A stretch of 64,000 nucleotides of DNA from Chionoecetes opilio (lineage: Eukaryota; Arthropoda; Malacostraca; Decapoda; Majidae), in NCBI GenBank assembly GCA_016584305.1, contig JACEEZ010020491.1, positions 127,501-191,500 of the forward strand, written 5' to 3'. Of this stretch, positions 31,889 to 43,900 are shown one piece after another. The notes beneath the pieces are model-generated. The model saw only the letters and a program-made list of their open reading frames with translations. It was not told where the DNA came from and did no database searches. A program made the translations under genes and the position numbers. Position 1 is the stretch's first letter. Every line of letters starts with the position of its first letter.

Positions 31889-33672
31889 GACCGGCCTACA
31901 GAGCCCTGAAGAAGCTCCGTTCCAAGTCTCCATCTCGGGCGAGTGCTATTCGAGCAGCAGATGGGCGCCTCGTGTCGGACATGGATGGGCAGATGACTCG
32001 TTGGGCTGAGTACTTTGGGCAGTTGTTCACGGTGGACCCTCCAACTGAGCAGCTTCACACCACTGGATTACAGGCAGTGGATGCCGATCCTGTCATTGAC
32101 GAAACCGCACCCTCTCTTGACGAAGTCAGAAAGGCTGTAGCTAAGTTGAGGGGTGGAAAGGCAGCTGGTGTCTGTAATTTCAGTGCGGAGCTCCTCAAAG
32201 CTGGGGGTGAGGCCATGATCCGCGGGTTGTATGCTGTCCTGACTGCCGTATGGCAATCAGGTACCATTCCTCATGACTGGAAAAGGTGGCTGGTCGTCCC
32301 TATCTGGAAAGGGAAAGGCAACCGTCAGGACTGCAACAATTACCGCGGTATTACACTGCTCATCGTGCCAGGTCAAGGTGCTTGCCCATCTATTGCTGAC
32401 ACGGATCCGCAGTCATCTGCTGAAGCATCAGAGATCTCAGCACTCTGGGTTCACGCCTGGTAAGTCAACAACGGACCGTATCCTAGCGCTTCGTGTCCTG
32501 GTGGAACGCCGACGTGAGCTTCGACAGGGGATGCTTGCAGCCTATGTTGATCTCAAGAAGGCGTTTGACTCAGTGCATCGTGAGTCACTCTCGAATCTTC
32601 TGCGACTTCGCGGGATTCCTGCAAGGACTATTGGTTTGATAACCGGTCTGTATTCTGGGACTGAGAGTGCTGTGAGGTGTGGGGCAGGTGTATCCAGCTT
32701 CTTTCCTGTTAATACAGGAGTGAGGCAAGGGTGCGTCCTTGCCCCATCACTTTTCAGCGCTTGTACGGACTGGGTATTGGACAAGGTTGTAGATCAAAGT
32801 GACTGTGGAGCATCCGTCGGCAACACCAAGATCACTGATCTTTTTTTGCCGATGATGCAGTAATCTTTGCTGAGTCGCTGGTGGTCCTGGTGATGGCTCT
32901 CGAGGCGGTGCACGAGGAGGCAAAGCCTTTGGGACTTGAGGTCTCCTGGCTTAAGACCAAGGTCCAGGTGTTTGGAGACTTACTAGATGAAGCAGTACAG
33001 TCTGTTCATGCGTGTGGCGAGGACATTGAGATCTTGGAAAGTTTTACATACCTTGGTAGCGCAGTCCATAATGACGGCGGGTCACGTCAAGAAGTCTTAC
33101 GGCGGATTGGCATAGCCCACGGTGTTATGGACTCGCTCAGCGGGAGTATTTGGCGTTGTCGGTACCTGTGCAGAAGGACGAAGATCCGGATCTTCAAGTC
33201 GCTTGTGATCCCTGTCTTACTCTATGGTTGTGAGACATGGACACTAAATAGTGACTTGAAGAGACGAATCAATGCCTTTAGTAATAAGTGTCTTCGCAGA
33301 ATCAGGGGTATCGCTGGGATGATTACGTGTCAAATCAGCGATTGCACCGTGAGACTGAATCGAGGCCTATTACCTGCATAGTCCGTCAGCGCCAACTTCG
33401 GCTATATGGGCATGTGGCATGCTACCCTGAAACCGATCCTTCCCATCGGGTTGTATCTGTAAGAGACAATCCGGCGTGGAGGAGGCCAAGGGGGCGCCCA
33501 CAAGGCTCGTGGCTGGGGCAAGTTGATGTTTCTTGTCGAGAGCTGCTTGGTATGGGAAAGGAGTCTGCATGGAGACTCGCGCGTGGTGACCCCCGGGAGT
33601 GGCGTCGTAGGGTTGGCGAGGCGACGCGCCCCCCGGCGTATGCCCCCAATGATTGATTGATTGATTGTTTAT
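31889..33672 (+). pseudogene. Best-preserved RTE-like LINE copy (5'-truncated, with TGAT tail)
   Basis: Starts at RPAYRALKKLRSKSPSRAS (linker) and runs through SLDEVRKAVAKLRGGKAAGV, QDCNNYRGITLL, HSGFTPGKSTTDRIL, VDLKKAFDSVHRES (motif A Asp), NTGVRQGCVLAPSLFSACTD (motif B), FADDAVIFAESL (32848-32885, motif C), then LEVSWLKTKVQVFG, ILESFTYLGSAVHNDGG, IRIFKSLVIPVLLYGCETWT, RLYGHVACYPETDPSHRVVS and RRRVGEATRPPAYAPND-stop at 33656. The 3' tail is (TGAT)n at 33649-33670. Frameshifts near 32380, 32848 and 33300 kill it. It lacks the endonuclease, which normally lies upstream, and is nested in the Harbinger element. Confidence 0.85.
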
Positions 33673-34034
33673 TTGACACAACATTTTTTGAAAGCAATAT
33701 TATTTTCTATTTAGTATTGATATGTTTATAATAAATTTAGTTAGCTCTTGTTTTTGGCAGAAATTAAGGTAAAGATTGGTTTTAACTACGCAGTCATATT
33801 TACCTTCTGGAAGGCTATAATTTCAGCTTAAGCACGTAGTGGAGATACTACTTTCCTCCGGAAAGATAAAAATATAATACTTGGTAACCAGGGTCAATTT
33901 TTACACTAGGACCAAAATTCCCTACACAATTGGGAGTGTGCTTTCTGGTTACGTTAATAGAATCTAAGAAACTCTCAATGAGTTTCTGTCGCAAATCATT
34001 ACTATTGGAGATATAAATGTTTTTAGTAGGTAGC

Positions 34035-34165
34035 GTATAGGACATACAAAATTAACTAACCTAACCCGACCTTTAGATTGACTAACCTAACCATTGTAAC
34101 CTAACCCGACCTTTAGATTCACTAACATAACCTCACCCTTAGATTCACTAACCTAACCTAACCCC
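34035..34165. repeat. CCTAA-rich degenerate telomere-like minisatellite
   Basis: About three degenerate copies of a 31-bp unit (CTAACCTAACCCGACCTTTAG ATTCA) that is rich in CCTAA, the complement of the arthropod telomere pentamer TTAGG. The opposite orientation (TTAGGTTAGGTTAGATT) occurs at 34605-34760. The units are too degenerate for a functional telomere and are best seen as an interstitial repeat. Confidence 0.7.
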
Positions 34166-34309
34166 ACGTTTTAACCTTCTAACTAAAGCCAAAATCCTCA
34201 CTGGAAAGTGTCCGCGGCAAGGAAAGAAAAACAGAGGCGATACAGGTCACAAGAGGAAGAAGAATGAGACGCACGTTAACACTCGTCTTTGTCCTTCCTA
34301 TAAATAACA

Positions 34310-34965
34310 GGAATTATTGTAGTGTTTGCCCATACTCCCCCCTCTCCCCCCAAACAAGCTTGGAGACCTTGGGGGAATGCGAGATATTTGGCTTGGGTAC
34401 AAAATATGCGTTGCAACCACATACATAATTATTGATTTAGGTGTTGGCGTAAAGATTCATTAGATCTAGAGAAAAATTATTGGATATCTTTGAAGTCCAG
34501 AAACGTGTGAACCTAACGATCAACACAAACAGAATGACCGGAGTATCGAGCCCCCCACCCTGCCCCACCCCTCCCACTAAGAAGTAAATTAAAAAATAAT
34601 TAGGTTACCGGGGGTGTCGAGGGCCCCCATTAGGTTAGGTTAGATTATCGAGTGATTATCGCTAAGTTAGGTTAGATTTTCGGGGGTCGAGGGGAGTAGA
34701 CGCCCCCGCTAGGAGGTTAGGTTTAATTTGCTTAGTTTAGGTTAGATTACGAGGAGGGCCTCGTAATCTCGGAGCTTGAAGGTAAGGTAAATTTTTCATA
34801 TCTAGGGAAAATTACCCTAGATATATTATTAATTTTGACTCCTACTTAACTCCAGAAATACGTGTTTTCGACGCATTATTTAGTCCCCACCCTAAAACCC
34901 CGTATTCCCACAGGTCCCTAACCTTGTTTGGGGGAAGGGGGAGAGTATGGGCAAACGATAGAAAT
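34310..34965. repeat. Imperfect inverted repeat flanking the TTAGG-rich block
   Basis: 34330-34375 (GTTTGCCCATACTCCCCCCT, then CCCCCAAACAAG) is mirrored in reverse complement at 34905-34955 (CTTGTTTGGGGG, then AGAGTATGGGCAAAC). In between are unique sequence and a TTAGGTTAGG-rich stretch (34605-34760). No coding sequence. Confidence 0.7.
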
Positions 34966-34971
34966 TTACCA

Positions 34972-35528
34972 AATAACATATCATATTTCCAAAAATAATG
35001 GCGGAAGGGTGACGGAAGGATACACAACAAGTAAACCATGTAGTAAAGGAGAAGGAAAAAGAAGCAATAGCCAAGGAGGAAGTGATAACCAGACAGAGAT
35101 ACGGCATTATACGTAGCTATGCGTAGGGGAGGCGGTAGCGGCGTGGTTAGCGTCTCCGACTGGCGTTCTCGGTGACCCGAGTTCGATCCCCGAAGAAAAC
35201 CAAAACCTTTCTGCATCGTCGAGTGGCCTAAGAACACCCACATGCCCTGCCCATCAACTCTACCTTCGATTGCGAGTGCATCGGAGGACACAGGGGGGCG
35301 GCATAACCCTCTACAGGCGTCACTATAAAAATCCTGCCTGCGCCACCACGGGAAGCTAGAGATACGGCAGCATCTCTACCTAGCTACGTATACTGCCGTA
35401 TCTCTATCTGGTCATCACTCCCTCCTTGGCTTTTGCTACTTTCTCCTTCTTTACTACGCGGTTTACCTGTTGTGTATCCTTCCGTCACCCTTCTAGCATT
35501 ACTTTTGGAGATATAACATGTTATTTAT
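34972..35528. mobile_element. MITE-like element with about 165-bp inverted arms around a SINE
   Basis: 34985-35120 (GGAAGGGTGACGGAAGGATA, CACAACA, GCCAAGGAGG, AGATACGG) is repeated in reverse complement at 35385-35510. The arms differ at about one base in ten. The centre (35117-35355) is a tRNA-like SINE. The arms therefore most likely formed one palindromic MITE later hit by the SINE. Confidence 0.7.
35117..35355 (+). ncRNA. tRNA-derived SINE
   Basis: A tRNA-like head: A-box-like GGCGTGGTTAGCGTCTCC and B-box-like GAGTTCGATCCCCG, 33-34 bp apart, as in RNA polymerase III internal promoters. A non-tRNA body follows (TCTGCATCGTCGAGTGGCC ... CCTACAGGCGTCACTATAAAAATCCTGCCTGCGCC). No A-tail or repeat tail is clear. 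It does not fold as an intact tRNA, so it is a SINE and not a tRNA gene. Confidence 0.65.
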
Positions 35529-35876
35529 AGGGAGGCGAGAGACAAGTATTTACATCGTTCCCGCGTAAAACGTTTCTACGGGATCTTATTTACACGTATA
35601 TATGAATTAATCCTTTAAAATTGCTTTTTTATCAGTCCGTAAGGTCCTCACAGAATTTATAGCTTATTTTACTGATTTCAAGCGTTATTTCATGATCTAA
35701 GAGACATTTTAGGGTAATGTAATTGCTACGTTTAGCGGTAAGTTATGTCAGCCGGAACTGCTAGCCCCATAGCTATGGGAGAAATTAGCTCCATAGCTAT
35801 GGAGATCTTATGGCTGAATTTATGTTATGTCGAGACTTATGGGAATCCCATAGCCTTATTATAAATACCCGGCCTA

Positions 35877-36655
35877 GTGATGACTCTCAAGGCGCTGCAC
35901 GAGGAGGCAAAGCCTTTGGGACTTGAGGTCTCCTGGCTCAAGACCAAGGTCCAGGTGTTTGGAGGCTTACTAGATGAAGCAGTACAGTCTGTTCATGCGT
36001 GCAGCAAGAACATTGAGTTCTTGGAAAGTTGTACATACCTTTGTAGCGCAGTCCATAATGACGGCGGGTCATGTCAAGAAGTCTTACGGCGGATTGGCAT
36101 AGCCCACGGTGTTATGGACTCGCTCAGCAGGAGTATTTGGCGTTGTCGGTACCTGTGCAGGAGGACAAAGATCCGGATTTTCAAGTCGCTTGTGATCCCT
36201 GTCCTACTCTATGGTTATGAGACATGGACACTAAATAGCGACTGGAAGAAACGAATCGATGCCTTTGGTAATAAGTGTCTTCGCAGAATCATGGGATATC
36301 GCTAGGATGATTACGTGTCAAATAAGCGATTGCACCGTGAGCCTAAATCCAGGCCTATTACCTACATAGTCCGTCAGCGCTAACTTCGGCTATATGGGCA
36401 GGTGGCACGCTACCCTGAAACCGATCCTTCCCATCGGGTTGTATCTGTAAGAGACAATCCGGCGTGGAGGAGGCCAAGGGGGCACCCGCAAGGCTCGTGG
36501 CTGGGGCAAGTTGATGTTTCTTGTCGAGAGCTGCTTGGTATGGGAAAGGAGCCTGCATGGGGACTCGCGCGTGGTGACCCCTGGGAGTGGCGTCGTAGGG
36601 TGGGAGAGGCGACGCGCCCCCCGGCGTATGCCCCCAATGATTGATTAATTGATTT
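35877..36655 (+). pseudogene. RTE-like LINE C-terminus (continuation of 30514-31265)
   Basis: MTLKALHEEAKPLGLEVSWL, HNDGGSCQEVLRRIG, KSLVIPVLLYGYETWT, MGYR-stop, then frame changes and RYPETDPSHRVVSVRDNPAW, RRPRGHPQGSWLGQ, ending PPAYAPND and an ATTGATTAATTGATT tail. It pairs with the RT piece to the left of the Harbinger insertion, so one LINE copy occupies 30514-36655 with 4.6 kb of insert. Confidence 0.85.
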
Positions 36656-36658
36656 TTC

Positions 36659-37153
36659 TACCGTAGATAACACTAAAGTCGCCAGGACAACGTTGTTGTT
36701 TTTTACCGACCTCTGGTGGCGTTAATATTTACATTTCTACATCCATGATTTCAGGAAAGTTAGAAGGGCTATCTGGAGAGTCTGTGTCATTTTGTGTCTT
36801 CATCTGTGTCATATTATGGCTATAATGAACAAATTACAAAAATAAAACCGAGTGGCGACGTTGGTATACCGGCTACACTAAGATCGCCAGCCAGCTAGGG
36901 TTTATGTTATGAGTGTCTTCCCGCCGTCGTCGTCACCCGAAGAAAAAAAACGAGTAGCTAAATTTGAAATCGTATATACTTGCAAATACAAAGCATAAAA
37001 CAACGCTGAAACAGGGTAGATTCTACAGTCTTGATATAAACTACTGTGTATCATCTGCAGTGGCACATACAAATCAGTAGTAATGCTATAATTCGTAATA
37101 TATAGCGGCTGGCGACATCAGTGCAGGTGGCGACTAAAGTGTTATCTACGGTA
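36659..37153. mobile_element. 495-bp MITE inserted in the LINE tail
   Basis: Termini TACCGTAGATAACACT(A/T)(A/T)AGTCGCC are inverted at the two ends. ATTGATTT occurs just outside both sides, which would be an 8-bp target duplication of hAT type, but the LINE tail is itself (ATTG)n so this is ambiguous. Inside, 36724-36787 is the conserved block CATTTCTACAT ... GGGCTATCTGGAGAGTCTG found also in the hairpin repeat family at 4020-4095 and 52980-53035. Confidence 0.75.
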
Positions 37154-38740
37154 ATTGATTTGTGCTGGAAGAGTTTTGAGTGGTAGCCACCTCTGGCCTC
37201 CATTCATCCCAAAAAGAGCTTTTAGTACCAACCAGTTGGCGAGGAGTTTGAGAAAAAGATTCTTGTGGTTCTGTGGTTCGTTAATGAACCTCCATTTAAA
37301 TGATGCGCCATTTGAACATTTGTGGCAAGCCATGATATCATATCTTGAAACCTTAAAACATTTGCTAATTTTCTCTTAGATGGACTTTTTCTATTCCATG
37401 CCAATTTCCGCAAGATTAGTTATGTGTGCATAACATTATATCTTAAAAGACACAACATCAATAGGTGCCTCAGCTACTAATACCGTTGTTTTGGTATTGA
37501 ATGAAACGAAAATAGATTATCTCGAAAATATAATTCTAGATACAAACTAGGTGCGTATGACCGTTATCAGTACGAAGAACATTCAGCAAATATTATCTTA
37601 CTTCAAATTAGTTCGATCCATGGTTATTGTGTGATAGGCCCCGTGAGAATAAGTGCAGGCCTACCAGCACAGCCTTTGGTTTCAGCACAGTCATGTGACG
37701 TGAACATTACCTCTTCTCGCTCGAGACCTCACTAGTCAGTACTCACTTAATGTGGTTGTAGGAGCGAGGTCCATAAACGACGCAGTTTTTAAACTTCCTT
37801 GGTTTCTGCCTATCCTCTCCTTTCCATGAAAAAACTTTTTAATCATCGACACCGATAACGGATTGTCACATAAAAGTACAGAGGCAATAGTGTCTCTTTA
37901 TACAGGTAGGGGTTTTGATTTTCATGAGCTTCTGGTAAGGGGGTGGGGCTGGGTGTGCCGTTTTTCATCCCGGAACCCCGAGGGGAAGTATTCAAGGGTC
38001 CAGATCCTCAAAGAGTGTAATGTGGCGTGGTCGTTTTCGGGGCCCAAAAGGTCAGTATTTTAACTCTTGTCTCAAAATCGAACTCGGTTCCTAAATGGCC
38101 CGTGGAAACAATTTTAAATTCCTCTTTCCCCAAATATTTTACATTTTTTGCTTTTATAAATGAATAAGCGTAGCGTAAAGAAAAGGTTTGCTTCCCCCCC
38201 CTTGTCAATTGTATGACTATTTTTTGGGGAATAGTCCTCCCCCGAAAAGGTTTAACTTTTTACAATTTTTTTCTAAAAAAGTGTATAGGTTATAATACCT
38301 AAATCGCAGAAAAAAGATTAAATAAAAACAAAGAAACAACATAAAATCATACGAAAAAAACACTGAATAAACGTTGGAAAATATATATAAGTGAAAAAAA
38401 TGTTAAACCCAAAATATTGGCATATCTCCCAACATGTGAAAAGGGACTGCAAAATGTGTTTGGAACCTGGCCAAAGTTTGTTTGGGGTGGGGTTTGGGGC
38501 CTAAACTTCGAAGCACAACGGCCGGTTGAGGTAACCAAAAGCTCAAATTTTTTTTCCAACTAAAAAATTTTTTTTTTTTCTGCTTTTGGGCCGGCCTGTC
38601 TCCCGGGGTTTTTTCCTCCCGTTGCTCTCCCCGTTTTGCCCGCCAAAGCCCCTCCCCAATTCAAAGGAACTTGGAGCCGCTACCCAATTTTCAAAGACCT
38701 AGCCGAATATTTTTTAATATATATATATAAAATATAAAAT

Positions 38741-38778
<38 letters not shown>

Positions 38779-39473
38779 CATTTGGGGCCCGGCTCGCATC
38801 TTGGGGTTGGGTTTTAGGGGCAACTTTTTCGAAAAAGAATTGGCTTTCGGCGGGAGGGAGGTTGTAGCCACGGACGACGGAAAACGCCCCCGGGCGGGGG
38901 GGGTTCAGTGGTTTTTTGGGAAAAATCTTGCTTTTCCCCCGTGTCAAAAAGTTTACCAAATACCAACAAAATTTTAGTATAAAATTTTTGTTTTGTTTTA
39001 TTAATATTTTATTTTATATATAAAATATAATATATAATTATATATATTATATATATATATATAAAAATATATATATTATAAAATTTTTATATATAAAAAA
39101 TCGATTTTGTAGACTTTTTTTTGCGATTAAAATAGTATGCCAGTTTTGTACACATTTTTTATAATTTCAAAAAGGAGCGTAATATATTACAGCGTAAGGA
39201 ATGTAGTAAACACGCCAGTGAGGGGAAAAGGGAAAAGGCACGCGGATGAGCCCCTGGTAGTGTTGTTGACCGAGGCCTTCCATTCTCACCCGGTTGTCCG
39301 CTTTCTCTTTTTTTACAAATGTCGTTGAACTTAAATAATGCTAAACTATACATTTTTGGGCCTGTGCCTACTTGTTTAGCAAGAGAGTGCAAGGTGTTTA
39401 TGGTTTTTTCACGGTGAAACAGGGGAGGAAAGAATCGTATAAATTTTTATTAATATATTAATATATATTTTAT

Positions 39474-39517
<44 letters not shown>

Positions 39518-40950
39518 TTTATATTTAAAATATATATAAAAATTATATTTTTTAAGAAAGTTCCAAAAAAATTTCTGTTTTTTTTTTGATGTTTTAATAC
39601 ATGAAAAAATCCTGTATGGGAAATTATAAAACGTGTTCACTTGTTGGATAATAGTTGTAAATTCAAAGTAAAAGTTTTGCAAGTTAGTATATTGTTAGAA
39701 GTGATAATGACTGGGCATTGCTGGGGCCTTATATAGTTTGTCCCCAATTGTTACATAAGAATTTTGCTAGGGAATAAAAATGGTAAAAAAAAACTGTAAC
39801 CCACTAAAGGCAAACTATAAAAATATATCTTATAACTTTGAAAGTTCCCAAAGCTTAAAATTTATCGCCAAAAGTGTGTAAATCTGAGCTAAAAGCACAG
39901 AAAAAATTACAAAGTTTTTTGGGAGACAGGATGGAGGTTGGGCCGCTTTAATTCCAAGTATCATGGGGGAGATATTGGTTACACCTATTGTGGAAAACAG
40001 GGATTTCATGTTTAACATCCCGAAAATGACATGGCCGGAAAAATTTACAGTACTAGCGGGGGAAATCCACAATGTGTAAACCGCTATTAATAATTTCAAG
40101 TGTTAAAATGTTTCAAGTGTACTGTACCCAGACGGTAGCTAGAAAACTCAAAAACTGGCAGCGAAATACTTAAAAATTACAGGGAAAAATTGAGAAATGA
40201 CATTTCATGTAAAGAAAATTTTAATCTTAATTCGTCAAAATAATCGTTAAAAACCCCCTCAATGTGTCAAGTAATACGAAGGGGTCGTCTGACTGTAGAG
40301 CTGCTGCTGTGTCATAGATAACAAAATACGTAGGCTCTAGTTTTGTCGTGTCAGTAAAATAATGCCAAAAGGGCTGTAGAAATATTTAAAAAAAGACAAA
40401 ACCTCGCCTGAACAATCTGTGGGGTGTACAGTGTGGGTAACTGTGGGTTAAGTAACCTGTAATATGAAAAAAGTAATAGTAAAAAATGGATAATAAAAGG
40501 TAGAGACATGGGGGGGGGGATACCAAAGTAAAAGTCAGGTTCCTATGTTTTTTCGTTCAGAAACTGGTAGATTTGCAAACCTATACATTTTGGAAAGGGC
40601 ATAGCATGAGGAATCCAAAAACAAAAGTTTACATTTGGCATGATACCGGAGGCCGCCATTTTTTTATTTTAAAAAAAGACCGCCAAAAAAACATTTTTTG
40701 CCGTATTTCTGCCCTTTAATCACTCAAAAAAAATTTACAAAAATTCAAACCTATGTTCTCAGGGGGCAAGGAAAACCTTGTGCATTTAAACCGACTTCTA
40801 ACTGTAATACTGGTTTTTTTCAGGAAATATTGTCTTGAAAAAAAAACAAAATCCTTTTATATAGCATATATTAACTATTTGGGGAGGTGTATATCATGGT
40901 GGTTTTTTTTCTTTCCCTATTTTATGCAAAGTCCATCATGACTGGAAAAT
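37154..40950. other. 3.8 kb without recognisable genes, low consensus quality from about 38 kb
   Basis: 37154-37900 is normal-complexity sequence with no domain. From about 37900 long homopolymer runs of every base become common. AT tracts lie at 38715-38775, 39000-39080 and 39430-39540. 40600-40760 contains CCGCCATTTTTTT-type sequence that may be the left terminal part of the Academ-like element that follows, but I could not match it to a right end. Confidence 0.45.
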
Positions 40951-40959
40951 CCGGTTTGG

Positions 40960-43900
40960 AAACAAGTTGTCTTTGAGCACGTCCAGGAGTCTGTAGCTGG
41001 GGCCTGTGTATCCTCTGTCAGGAGAAAAACGCTAATAAGGGGTGTTTTTCTAATCCCAGGAAGAATATACCAAAACTACTGGACGTAGTGGCAGACGAGC
41101 CCGCCTACAGGATGGGAATAATTTATATCCAAAGACTCTCAACGAATCCACACAAAAAAACAATGCTCAAAAATAAAACAAAGTGGGATCAATTGCTATT
41201 CTGACGCCACCAATCAGATATCCTTGCAGCGAGCGAGGGAACGCTCTGAACATTCCATGTCCACAGGAACGTATGCAGTAAAAAAAACGTGGACATAAAA
41301 GAACAAGCTCAGAAATGGAACCAAGCACACCAGGCATATCAACAACATTCACACGATCTGCAACAGAACCTTTGTCCAAAGATCAATGTTTCTTCTGTCA
41401 AGTGGATGACGGCCAGCGTCTCTTCACAGTTCGAACTGGAAACTCTGGGAAGGCACTTAAGCAAGCAATACACATTACCCAAAACCTGGTACTGATGACA
41501 AGGTTAAACAATGCAATCTCACCCAGTGATGCCCACGCACTCGATGTGAGATACCACAAGCTGTGCTGGACACAGCATGTGTTTCGTGTCCTCAGGGATG
41601 ATGCCAGAAACCAAGCGACGCCCACGACGGCAGACCTACCAATGCAGACGCCATGTTTGATTGAGTTGATCAACATTGTAGATATTCAAACGCAAAACAA
41701 AGCGTATCTTCCGATGGATGCCATTGAGACTACATACATATCCATGCTTGGAGGCAGCGATGAAGCTTAGAAGCACCGACGTTGAACCGACAATGGTTGA
41801 AGGACAAGATGCTATCAGAGTTGCCAAGTGTGACGTCGGTGAGACAGAAAGACAGGCGAAAGCCATCTGTTCTTTACTGTCTTGAAGCATGTGAGAAAGA
41901 TATGGTTCACACATCTATGATGCAAGACCATGCAAGTGAAATGGACAACACCAAGATGCTCTACAAAATAGCTAAGCTAATACGCGGACACATTACAGAC
42001 TTCATCAAGGAGACGAATCAGACTGATACAGTCACGGTATCAAGCACAAAAGAAGATGTCCCAACCGAGTTGTACAGCCTGATGCGATGGATTTTGGTAG
42101 GACCTGAAGAAGAGCTACAAACGGAGATGAGGAGCAGGACTGTCGACCGATCAGCACTGACGATAAGTCAGAACATAATGTATGCTTTCAAGACCCGAAG
42201 GCAGGTGCAACACAAACCGAAGCAAGCAATGGACTCATTCCGGACACAGCGTGTACGAGAAAACCCACAGGTTCTAGGGTTGGCCCTTAGTGTTCACCAT
42301 GACACCAGGAACAAGAAGTTGGTACACCTCCTCCACGCACAGAACTACTGTGTATCTTATGGCCGGTCCCCTGCTCTTGGAAACATCTATTGCCAATGTT
42401 GTTGTGGAAAACACAAGCGAGTTCAATGGCCTGTATGTACCACCGTTCCTCAAGAAGAGTACCTTTGTCTTCTTTTCTATTGACAACACCGATTTTGCGG
42501 AGGACAAAGCCGATGGGTGGGACAATCACTGCAGTATATCAAAAGCCAATGCTACTGGAGAATACATCGCATCCAGCCTGGAACTTAACGAGGCGAAGAA
42601 CCTATTGGTTCTTCCATATCATGTTCCCATCAAGCCATGCAGCAAACCAAAACCTGGACCATACAGTAGAGTGAACAAGTTTGAGGTCGACAGCACGGGC
42701 GTTTCTGCAACATATAAACTGACCACCTTAGGTTGGATCATAGCTTCTGCTCTATCTCGATCAAAAGAGAATGGAGAACAGAGCCACATCACAGGTTGGG
42801 CAGGGTTCAAATCACTCGTGTCAGCTGGCTATTGTCTGACCCAAGTCGGCGCACTACCACTGCTGCCAGAAGTTGCACATGAGTGGCCTACCATGCTGAT
42901 TGTGATTCTGCAAGCATCCGAATTGAAGACGTTGGTCGTTGGTGAAAAATACCCGACAGTGATTTCGTTCGACATGGCACTGTACGAGAAGGCAGTGCAG
43001 TTACTGGATTCAAGACTTGATCTGAAAGGAGCAGTTGTCCCCAGACTGGGGGAGCTACATGCTGTGATGGCTGCGCTGAGAGCTCTGGGTGAGAACGTCC
43101 ATAGAAAACTCAGGAATAGATGATGCGTGGATTGAGGCTGACGTATACGGCTCTGCCACAACCAGACAGATCCTCAAGTGCGCCCACTCCAAGAGAACTC
43201 TTCGTGCACACATCCACACTTATATGGCTCTATATGAACTTGTCCTGGAACAGTTCTTCACAGAGAAGCCCAACCTTAAAGCCATTTGCGTAGAACCAGC
43301 AGATAAGGTCCAGGAAGCTTGTGCAAAATCAACAGTTGACAGAAGCTCAAATCCAGAAAGCGTGACAAGGACCAATAACGATCTACTGCAAACCCTCACT
43401 AACGACGACATCATTCAACAGCTGAAAATGTGGGAAGCGCAGAAATCCTCAAATGCAATGTTCAAATCTTTGATGAACTACATTCACCGGGTTGAAACCA
43501 TCTTGCACTTTGTTGAGGCATCCAGGAATTCCAATCTCGTTCTCCACCTTCAAGCTGGGGAAGCATTAAGCAGGCTATTCTTCGCCATGGATCGAATAAA
43601 ATACAAGCGCCTCTGGCCACTTTACATCGCAGACATGCATGAGTTGAAGACAAGCCATCCAGAAACCTGGCGTGAACTTCAAGACGGAAACATATCTGTG
43701 ACCAAGAGTACGATCCCATTTGTCTCGATTGGAGCAGATCACGCATGTGAACAACTCCACAGGATGATGTAGATACATTCTGGGTTAATTGGCATTTCCA
43801 ATAATGCCAACGCTCGTCAACGGTTCTTCTTGGCCACTCTTGAGATGTCACGTCTTTCAGCTGAATTCAATAGCCAATTCAATCTTGCTGTAGACAAGCC

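Larger units (their letters stand above)
31266..35873 (+). mobile_element. PIF/Harbinger-like transposon, gutted and filled with later insertions
   Basis: Left end GGCCCATACTTATAAGGG and right end (reverse complement) GCCGGGTATTTATAATAAGG are imperfect inverted repeats, followed inside by repeated CCCATAA/CCATAAG motifs on both sides. Flanks are CTG and CTA, consistent with the 3-bp target duplication of Harbinger after one mutation. The LINE frame on both sides rejoins across it. The left part codes for the start of a HARBI1-like transposase (31449-31720). The catalytic DDE region is gone. A LINE, TTAGG-like blocks and a SINE-bearing TIR element now occupy the middle. Confidence 0.7.

Noticed and set aside
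34035..34760. A real chromosome end
   Set aside because: Units are degenerate, few, in both orientations, and embedded in transposons.
35117..35200. Functional tRNA gene
   Set aside because: A and B boxes are present but no full cloverleaf, and a SINE body follows.
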